In this document: positions 5,541 to 5,566 of the stretch, piece by piece
Layout of the letters: the number at the start of each line of letters is the position of its first letter
Position numbering within the stretch: the stretch's first letter is position 1
Origin: Desulfovibrio sp. UBA2564
Lineage (GTDB): Bacteria; Desulfobacterota; Desulfovibrionia; Desulfovibrionales; Desulfovibrionaceae
Reading direction: 5' to 3'
Length of the DNA stretch: 5,566 nucleotides
Assembly: GCA_002340305.1 (NCBI GenBank)
Contig: DDLU01000029.1
Coordinates: 1 to 5,566 of the forward strand
Translations under genes and position numbers: made by a program
Notes under the pieces: generated by a model
The model's database searches: none
Told to the model about the DNA's origin: nothing
Seen by the model: the letters and a program-made list of their open reading frames with translations, nothing else

Positions 5541-5566
5541 TTCAAGGCCTCCGGCGGCCCTGCCGG
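5541..5566 (+). repeat. GC-rich intergenic repeat, partial copy (plus orientation)
   Basis: Just after the synthetase stop codon comes GCCTCCGGCGGCCCT (5547-5561) then GCCGG, cut by the window end. The core is the same as that read on the minus strand at 28-14, with one base different. GGCC at 5546-5549 can pair with GGCC at 5556-5559, and the element probably continues as a G/C-rich hairpin that could end transcription, but that part is not visible. Confidence 0.65.

Overview
This window looks like an ordinary stretch of chromosome from a sulfate-reducing deltaproteobacterium of the Desulfovibrio group (Desulfovibrio, Maridesulfovibrio and relatives). Three things suggest this: the DUF116 gene followed by an rsmB-type gene, a TPR protein whose N-terminal block I recall from that group, and GC-rich intergenic elements with a GCCTCYGGCGGCC core at both ends. 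Base composition looks moderate, near 50% G+C, which fits the marine lower-GC members better than D. vulgaris. The assignment is by recognition, not by search.

Layout: positions 1-33 are the cut edge of a GC-rich dispersed element. Next come two same-strand genes 15 bases apart: a membrane-anchored, cysteine-rich DUF116 protein (40-858) and an RsmB/Sun-like 16S rRNA m5C methyltransferase (874-2166). An 18-bp hairpin (2167-2207) forms a terminator shared with the convergent minus-strand TPR gene (2228-2989). A 324-base AT-rich intergenic region (2990-3313) separates the divergent TPR gene from the last unit. It holds a good sigma-70 promoter for the TPR gene, an AT-rich interrupted palindrome, several A/T tracts, a compact operator-like palindrome (3209-3226) and a small leader hairpin. 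The last unit is a two-gene operon: an XRE-cupin regulator (3314-3880) and, 12 bases later, an ACSF2-like acyl-CoA synthetase (3893-5539). The window closes inside a second copy of the GC-rich element, in the opposite orientation to the first.

How the genes may work together: the first pair belongs to a translation or rRNA-modification neighbourhood, with DUF116 of unknown function. The last pair reads as a sensor-regulator with its enzyme. The cupin domain probably senses a small carboxylate or acyl ligand, and the HTH domain may act on the palindrome upstream. The synthetase would activate a carboxylic acid to its CoA thioester.

I found no mobile element, CRISPR array, tRNA or rRNA, and no clear sign of a novel defence or biosynthetic system. 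The most useful leads are the regulatory structure at 2990-3313, the unusual motifs in the RsmB-like protein, and the paired edge repeats.
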